64,000 bases of DNA from the NCBI GenBank assembly GCA_012931725.1, contig CM022948.1, forward strand, positions 97,514,858-97,578,857. Direction: 5' to 3'. Positions 56,820-64,000 of this stretch are shown here, one piece after another. Every line of letters begins with the position of its first letter. The first letter of the stretch is position 1. The notes beneath the pieces were generated by a model. The model was not told the origin of the DNA. It saw only the letters and a program-made list of their open reading frames with translations, and made no database searches. This DNA comes from Litsea cubeba (lineage: Eukaryota; Streptophyta; Magnoliopsida; Laurales; Lauraceae). The position numbers were made by a program, and so were the translations under genes.

Positions 56820-58384
56820 TTCTTCTATATCTGTTTTCTATGAGTCGGTTCTCAGAAAGAAAGAAATAAGAAGGAACATGAATCGTGGGGGAACCGCGAG
56901 ACAGCTTATAATTATAAGGCTTTTAGCTCTTTATGATTCCTGATGAGCCTAACTCCCTGCGACCCACAGATCCCCTGTCCGAACCTGCACGTTTTTCGTA
57001 TTATCAGTACACATTCGTACAGGCAAACTGCCACTCTTTTCTTTTTTTTTTACGGATTTTACCTAAAAAAATATCCAATAATCACTAAACAAAAAATAGG
57101 CCACTAATAAATATAAGGAAGTGATTTCAATTTTTTTATTAATGATTAAAACAAATGACGACGTCGTTGCACCATTCAACCTCATAAAAGTGTTGTTCAC
57201 CCGCCTCTTCTTTTTTCCCTCTTAATTCCACATGCAGCTAAAGTTGGGCTGTGGGAAATAGAGACATTACCTCTATTCTCTACAGCATTTGGAGGCATTA
57301 TGATGCTGCCAAACGCCTCTATTTTTAAAATCTATTTCAAATTTAGAGATTTTGATAAATATAGGCAAAAATTAGACCTGCCAAACATGGGCTTAAATGG
57401 GGTCGGGGTGTTACACATGGACATGACATATTTTCCATTGAGAATATAAAAAAGATCACATAACAAAGTTTTATGGTTTGAAGCAAACTTACAACATAAC
57501 CAATTAAGGGCTCTAAAAATGGATGAAAACTCGACCATGTTTGTGAGCAACTTGTTTGCTTGGATGATTCAGAATTAATATTTGAAAGTCCGGGATAAGA
57601 ACCCTAGAGGGGGGTTTGAATATGGTGAGCTTCATTTTATGCCAAATATGTCAAATCTTAACTTCTTTAAAATAATTAGGCATAATTGAAGATAAGAACG
57701 TAGAGTGCAAAAGCTAACACGATAAATCACCACAAAGCATTCACCATAACACAATGATATATATTGGTTTTGCCTCAATGCCTACATCCACTACCGACTT
57801 GTGTTCCTACATTCCACTGAATTTTCCACTGTCTCAATTTATGCTTTTCAATAGGCTACACAATAACCTTTACACTATGCTTTACGAAGCTAAGCAATAA
57901 CCTTTATAATATTAGTTTCAATAGGCCTAGCAATAACTTTTATAAGATGCTTTTTTAGGCTATGCAATAACATTTACAATCCTAAGATTTTATCTCTAAA
58001 TGTATATCTACAATACACTTGAAGAGATTACAAATTGAGCACAATACAATGCTTCTAAATAGGCCGATATGAAAGTGATAAACAAGACACACATACACTC
58101 TATCAATGCAAAGATGAATGCTCAATGTGCATGCATGATGTCCTCAATCAAATATAAAATGAAAGCTCCAAAATGTGTGCCACGGGCTTTTAAAAATTTA
58201 AATAAAAAAAGTTTTTGATTGAGGTTGGGATTCTAATCACATGTTAAAAACAACTTATAAAAGATATATCTATATAGTCTAAGCAAGTTGTGAAGTTTCA
58301 AAGCCAAAACATGTGATGCATGAGATCTTCAATCAAATTTAAAGATGTAGCTCATGACTATATACTTAAAGCATTTAAAAGTAT
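56820..58384. other. upstream non-coding stretch, copy of 20646-22200
   Basis: No gene is seen. The first of the two diverged 180-bp units is kept. The second is truncated by the deletion junction. Confidence 0.5.
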
Positions 58385-58398
58385 AAATCACCTTTAGA
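58385..58398. other. deletion junction in copy B
   Basis: AAATCAC joins CTTTAG. The copy A equivalents are 22201-22207 and 23559 onward, with CAC at both edges. A further 8-bp difference (AGAAATT region) lies just to the right. Confidence 0.85.
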
Positions 58399-59249
58399 AA
58401 TTACAATGTGGTGCCCACTTTTAGAAATGAGAATATGGGGACACGTTCATCAGATTTACAATTTGGGCCTACCTTTATAGATTTTACAATGTGGGGCCAT
58501 CTTTTGATTGATTGTAAATACATGACCCACATTTAGAAATTACAAGTGGTACCCACCTTTAGAAATTAGATCATGGGGCCTTATAATGTGGTCTTACCAT
58601 TATAAGAATTATAATATGGGTCCACCTTTTGTGATTGTGACCATGTGATGCACCTTTAAGAATTACAAAGTGGGGCCACCTTCTTTGGGATTGTGAGCAT
58701 GGGGCCTACCATTAGGATAAGTGAGAGGATTTGAAATCTTTTTAAATGGCATATTTAAAAGGTAAGAGATAAGTAGGGACCAACTTTGCCAGAAAGTTGA
58801 TTCTTAAATTTTTTTTTTTTTTTTTGTTCCAACTTTCTTATCCCAGTGGGTCAAGATCTTAGGATTCCTTCCCATGAGACCAAAATTGAAAACAATAATT
58901 TAAACTAACCACGTAGCCTCATCTCGTAGGAATACGGGAGCATGGCACGATGCCAAACACACCCTCATTTTATACTCGAGCAACTTTCAGTTATGAAAAG
59001 TAGTTGAGTACTCATGTGGGCTCTCCCTAGGACTTAGAAAAGTTAGGAAATCCACTGTGTGGCAAACCTATTAAAATTTTGATATGCTCAAAATGAATCC
59101 CTTTCTTAATAAAGAGTGTATCCCTATTTATTAATCCAACGTGACTTGTTCGTACATCTTAAATATTTGGTCCCAATTTAGATACCTATGGCCCACGCAA
59201 GTTCAGATTGCGTTTCCACGTTGGCCAATAGCTGGGTGGGAGCACTAAG
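58399..59249. repeat. remaining half of the minisatellite and TIR relic
   Basis: This is the counterpart of about 23570-24428. The minisatellite phrases persist to about 58720 and the right inverted end is near 58950-58970. Confidence 0.6.
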
Positions 59250-59625
59250 TAGGGGTATCGACCGGATTTCCGGTCCGGCCTAAAATGAAGGACCGGACCG
59301 GTCCAAACCGGTCCGGTTGGACCACTTAAAGTGGTCCGGACCGGTTTTCATTTTTTTTTTTTTTTCATTTTCACCTCACATCTAAAAAGTGGGCAAATGT
59401 CAAATGAATGAATGATGGATTTTACAAATGGGTGATGGGCTCATGCCTCATGGGCTCGAAGATTATGAAAAAAAAATTATTACTTTAATAAATGCGGTCC
59501 GATCCGGTCCAGACCGGATCACAAAAGGTCCGGACCGGACCGGATTTGAACCACCAAGACCGCAAATCCGGTCCGGTCCGGTTTTGTGGTCCGGTCCTAT
59601 CTGCGGTTCGGTTCGTGCAGCCCTA
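59250..59625. mobile_element. hAT-type MITE, copy B (376 bp)
   Basis: Counterpart of 24429-24764, 40 bp longer. It has extra GGTCC/CCGGT units near 59303 and 59525 and a longer T run near 59350. The flanks are GCACTAAG and GCAGTAAA. Confidence 0.75.
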
Positions 59626-59674
59626 GCAGTAAATCATAAAGCATAAGAAGGGCCTCGTGTGATCTCCCCCAAAA

Positions 59675-60034
59675 ATGGCGTCGGTTTTTTTCCCCTCGAG
59701 TCAACGAGCGGGTTCCGCTCGATGCGTCATCAGGATTCCTTCGCTTTCTCGCTCAAGAACGGCCATGGCTGCACTAAAAAAGGGTACTACTTCTACTAGT
59801 ATTATCAGTTGTTATTGTGATTCTAATACTGCAAAGGAATTGAATCCTGATGATGCATCGAGCCGAACCCAGTTCTTGAATTTTGTGAAAGATCGATGTA
59901 AATCAGAGAATTTGAAGCTTGATGATGCATTGTGTTGGTTCGATCGTATGCTTCTCATGAGACCATTTCCCCCAGTTGATGTTTTCAATCATCTGTTGGG
60001 GGGTGTAGCCAGATACATCAGGTTAATACTTTGA
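59675..60034 (+). pseudogene. PPR protein N-terminal fragment, copy B, open but truncated
   Basis: The frame is open from ATG 59675 for 119 codons. It starts with a Ser/Arg-rich, transit-peptide-like segment, then MAALKKGTTSTSIISCYCDS, SSRTQFLNFVKDRCKSENLK and the PPR-like LDDALCWFDRMLLMRPFPP. This is the usual start of a P-class, restorer-of-fertility-like PPR protein, which would enter mitochondria or plastids and bind RNA. Those proteins have 10 or more 35-residue repeats and 400-700 residues; here the similarity ends at GGVAR and the frame stops nine codons later at or before the first repeat. A short product is possible but is unlikely to bind RNA. The MITE ends 49 bp upstream of the ATG. 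Confidence 0.75.
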
Positions 60035-60917
60035 GAAGGATTAGCACTCTATTGGGAACATCATGCTATAAAAGGTACTTTTCTTCCTAAAACAAGCATT
60101 TGGTTGAAGTATGCTTTATAAAAGAAATTGTCTAATAGAAATCGTACATTTTCTTCTTTTTACTTCCAAGAATAAGAAAATCTCATCATCTATTGATTTT
60201 TATCTATATATTGAAATGGTTACTTCAAAGCTATTGATTGTTGCATTTCTCCTAACCCACATGCAATGTGTTTGATAGATGAGTACTTAGTATATGGAAG
60301 TAATGTTGATATTTTGTCTCATTATTTTTGTCCCACAGTATCTTGTTGGATTTTGTTTAAACAGAAAGTGGTAGTGTTGTCTTAGTTGAATTGATTCATT
60401 AATATCTGCTGATTTGGAAACCAAACACAAAGCCCTAATGATGGTATCAGTTTGTACTTTGTAGTGGATCTATAACTCTGTTTTTTTTTTTTCCTTTTAA
60501 ACATGGAATCCTTTATGTAACACTCAGATCCTTTAGAGCACTCTAGTATCCTTTATGTAACACTCAGATCCTTTAGAGCACTCTAGTTGGGTGCTTCTTA
60601 ACATACATGCCTATTAGGACATAGAAATGAAAATGTGAAGAAGAAAATAAATTTGTGGGTAAGGGACAGAGAATAAATCTGTCTATGCAAACATTAACAT
60701 AAAATTGTAACCCTCTTGCTAATGTCAAACTTGAGTGAATCAACAGAAATCAAATAGCACTAAAGATCTCTATTGTGCCAAGAATGAGGCCTAACATCCC
60801 ACAAGGGGCTACCAACCTCCAACTTGTACAAAGTTATGCAAGGGCAAGTCTGGCGACATCCAGCTGCTCTGGTGTTCTTTGATTTTCCTTTCTTTGTTAG
60901 CCTTTTTTGGAGGCAAC
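60035..60917. other. non-coding stretch with 40-bp repeat, copy B
   Basis: This is the counterpart of 25173-26056. The 40-bp units are at 60508-60547 and 60548-60587. Confidence 0.6.
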
Positions 60918-62790
60918 CCCTGTAAGGCCTCATACCTTTATTAGTGGGGTTAGTCACTAATCACTAAGATTTAGGGTGCTTAATTGGGTTTAGTGGCCTA
61001 AGCATTAGGATTAGTGGTATGATGCATTAGGTAGTGGGTCATGCATATCATACTTACTTGGACCCACCTTGGCCCGTTGGCCCAAGGGACCCTCATTATG
61101 AGCCCATACCCATTTTCCAAGGACTTTCTTGTAAACTCCCTAACAACTTGGCCCTATGTGCAAAATTCCTAAAAGAAAATCCCCTTTTAAACCCTAAAGT
61201 CCCATTTCCCTAATTTCATTTCATTCCTTCTCTTCTCTACAACCACTCTACTCCTTCTCCCCCTATTCCTCCACCAACCAAGCTAGGGCTTCCAAGAGTT
61301 TCCAATGCTTCCCCCAAGGCTCAAAAGTCTCCCCATCATCTCCTTCATCTTCCTCCCTTGTCATTCTCATCAATAGGTAAGCAAACCCTCTCTCTAAACT
61401 CATGTGGTTTGCTTCTTTCAACACCAGGAGCATGAATTGTTGGTTTAGTGGGTTTTCCCTTTCATTTTGGCATGTAGGAAGTGGTTTCTTTGCTTGGTTT
61501 GAAGTGGGGAGGTTTGAAGAGCAAGGTTTGAGGTAACCCTAGACTCTTAAGAAAGGGGTTTTTGCTCAACTAAGCCAAAGGCAAGTATATAGACATGATT
61601 AATGGTGTATGCATGTTTATTTGGTTGATTCTAATGCTTTAAATGTGCTAACCTTCTCTATCATGTGCATTTATGATATTTGGGTTGGTGGGTGTGAATT
61701 TAAAATGCATTAATGGTGGATAGTTACATAAAAAACAAGATTGATAGAAATATTTGATTTATGCCATCGTAGTTATACTCCTCTCTTGTTAAGTTTCATT
61801 GACTGACTCATTAGTTTATTACTAGTGGATAGATATGTAGTTGCTTGACTTTGGATTTCATTTTTCATCATCGTTATATCAAGGTATAAGCAATATATAA
61901 TGAAGAGTGGATTGACATAAAACTAGATATACCATTCTTTGGACCAATGCTCTCTATTTATAACACTACTATAACCTTCAATCTAGGACTTTTAAATTAC
62001 AAGAGTCATTAATAATGCACATGTCACCAATATATATAGGACCGTTGACTTATATGAGTCACAAATATGAGACTAACACATTAAACATGTTGATTATAAG
62101 AATAATTTATAACACCCATTAGTACTTGCATAACAACTGTCATCGAGGTGTAGCTATTACATGTTGGTTACTGTTAAATGATAACAGTCACCACTAAGAC
62201 ATGAGTGCAATGTGATAATAGTGTCCATATAGGACTATAACTTAATATCAGTCACTAATAATTGATTGGCCAATATTTTATATTATTTCAACTTGTGGAA
62301 TCTATGCCATTACAATGACCCTTAACAGTATATGGTACTAACAATGCCCATCACCAATAAACTATTGACCTAGCATCGTAGAACACACTTCCCAGAATTT
62401 TGGATTCTTGGGAATGGGACCCTTTGCCCTTGAAATCTAGACCTTAGCCCCACTTGGCCTATGAATACGAATTGACTCTCTAGCAAGGGGGTGTGTAGGC
62501 TTAGCATCTCCTTGTGGATTGTACGGTAACACATGAGGAACCCATATTGGGCTATGTGGGTGGCGTAGTCGGTTCTTAGGGTGCCAACAACTTCAGAAGC
62601 ACCAAATGATTACAAAAGGCATCCCGGACCCGCGTAACCATCGTGATAAACAACATGAGCCCTATATGTGATGTTTGACCTTAGCTTTAGCTTGGTTAGT
62701 ACATACTCCCCTTGGCCCTTTACCATATGGTCCGGTTAGGTTAAGGTCAGTACCAGCCTGGACTATGTGTCTCCATATCTAATGCCTGAT
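60918..62790. mobile_element. LTR-retrotransposon-like sequence, copy B
   Basis: This is the counterpart of 26057-27930. It is almost identical, and again its ends are undefined. Confidence 0.3.
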
Positions 62791-63215
62791 GATCCAGATG
62801 CAGTCCTGCTGACATTCTGGCCCTGTCCTTTTCCATATGATATTTGCCATACACATAATGAGGAAGTAAAGAGAGGATAGTCCAGCTTTGATAAAAAAAA
62901 ATCTCACTAACATCCCATTAACAGTTTGTTTACAATACTGAAGAGACGATATATCTAAACGGGTTGGGATATAAATAGTTTTCTTCCAGTTTACCATGAT
63001 CTCCCAAGATAAGGTTGTCTGCTTCTAAATTGAAGAAACCAGAGTTAGACAATCACCTTCAGATTTTGATGTTTTATAACTTGGGGGTTTCTTTTGCTTA
63101 TCCCCCATGCTCTCTCCACTGTATTGTCAGGCAGAGCTTGCTTTGGCTTTGTATTTCCTATTGGGTCTCCAAAGTTTTAAGGGGTACCTTGTTGAGCAGA
63201 AGTTGCTAACCTGCA

Positions 63216-64000
63216 TCGGACCCGTTTGTTAAACGGGTCAGAAACACCTAAACCACACCCACTGCGGGTCAACCCAACCCGACCCACTTTAACCTGCATA
63301 ACCATTGCAGGCTACGGCGGGTCGAATTGACCCGCTTCCATCCAGTGGATCAATCGACCCGACCACGGTTCCCTCCCTGACCCAAATTGACTTGTAAGCT
63401 TAACTTGAGCCCAATTTCATTTCAACAATCATTTGAGGTGAGTACCTAGCTTTCCATCAGTGGAAAGTGAGGCCAACGTCAATTTACATTTTTATTTTCC
63501 ATACATTGAAGCAATTCATGCAAACTCTAGCCCTTTTGTGAATGATGAAGTTCAACATCGTTGTAAGGACATGAGGTTGGTTACTCAGTTTTCCTTACAT
63601 AAAAGGTCGGGTCCAGTTGCACAAGGCCCATTCATCCTTTTCGAGCCCATGGATTGAAACAATCCAATTCAGTTTTAGCTCTTATGTTGTTTTATGTCAT
63701 GTCTATTGTATTTTCTTCTTATCCATTATCCATAGCCTAAGAAAGAGGACCCTATAAAAATGTTCTTGAGTAAAAGCTCACAAAGGCCATACTTGAGGGG
63801 CAAAAAGAGAAAAAAGAATTATTTAAATCTTAAGTATAGTGTATATATATATATACATATAAAAAAAAAGAAAAAGAAACTATAGAAATTGAATAGCAGA
63901 ACTAATAGAAATCAAATAACTTTTTTTTAGTAACAAAACGTATCAGAATCAGAAGATACTAAAAATTGAGTATGAGTTTCTGGTGGATAGTGGAGGGTGC
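63216..64000. mobile_element. degenerate hAT-like element, copy B, cut by window end
   Basis: This is the counterpart of the left part of 28355-29387, with the ACCCGACCC-rich flank and AT-rich interior. The right flank is outside the window. Confidence 0.4.

Larger units (their letters stand above)
40381..64000 (+). repeat. segmental duplication, copy B
   Basis: This is the second, same-orientation copy of 2791-29138. Private to it are the 3.25-kb inverted-repeat element (41132-44379), the solo LTR (55419-56373) and a deletion of about 1.35 kb at 58391/58392. It has the empty sites of both copia elements of copy A (GTAAT at 40380-40384 and AAGGA at 44922-44926). The copy continues past the window. 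Confidence 0.97.

Noticed and set aside
1..64000. Search for bacterial or phage-like systems, CRISPR arrays, rRNA or tRNA genes.
   Set aside because: The sequence is eukaryotic in every respect. No regular spacer arrays are present, and the only tRNA-like signals are a SINE-like head and primer-binding sites.

Overview
The window reads as nuclear DNA of a flowering plant. It has AT-rich non-coding sequence, short exons with GT/AG borders, plant gene families (a U-box/armadillo E3 ligase, a COG0212 5-formyl-THF cyclo-ligase-like protein, a PPR protein, an LRR receptor fragment) and typical plant transposons (Ty1/copia, solo LTRs, hAT, a Mutator-like element). I cannot name the species. No rRNA, tRNA gene, CRISPR array or bacterial-style operon is visible.

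The main structure is a direct (head-to-tail) segmental duplication. Copy A (2791-29138 and onward) and copy B (40381-64000, running off the window) are collinear and differ by roughly one base in a hundred in the stretches I compared by eye. They are separated by 11.2 kb (29139-40380) with no partner inside the window. Each copy has private events whose empty or undeleted site can be read in the other. Copy A carries a Ty1/copia element at its left edge (1-2789, TSD GTAAT) and a complete, apparently very young Ty1/copia element at 4078-9688 (TSD AAGGA). Copy B carries a 3.25-kb element with long inverted repeats and an LRR-kinase fragment (41132-44379), a 955-bp solo LTR (55419-56373, TSD GATAG) and a deletion of about 1.35 kb (junction at 58391). 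Elements in both copies predate the duplication: a 456-bp LTR plus primer-binding-site remnant, a 181-bp mini-LTR flanked by GTCAG, a hAT-type MITE and a SINE-like unit.

The host gene content is sparse and mostly broken. Each copy holds the first three exons of a COG0212 gene on the minus strand, but I find no C-terminal exons in either. A U-box/ARM-repeat E3 ligase pseudogene is represented by one exon in each copy and by its last exon at 38761-39758, which carries two frameshifts and an in-frame stop. A truncated PPR N-terminus is open in copy B and has a stop and a frameshift in copy A. In the spacer there is a 927-bp hAT element with a perfect 8-bp TSD (33526-34452), a 2.5-kb solo LTR (34740-37263) and a possible small transcription unit (first exon near 32787, later exon near 37482).

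The only long intact reading frame is the 1450-aa gag-pol of the young copia element. The biological interest lies in reading the duplication as a relative clock for transposition. The alternative is that the two copies are alleles of a heterozygous plant placed in tandem by the assembler.
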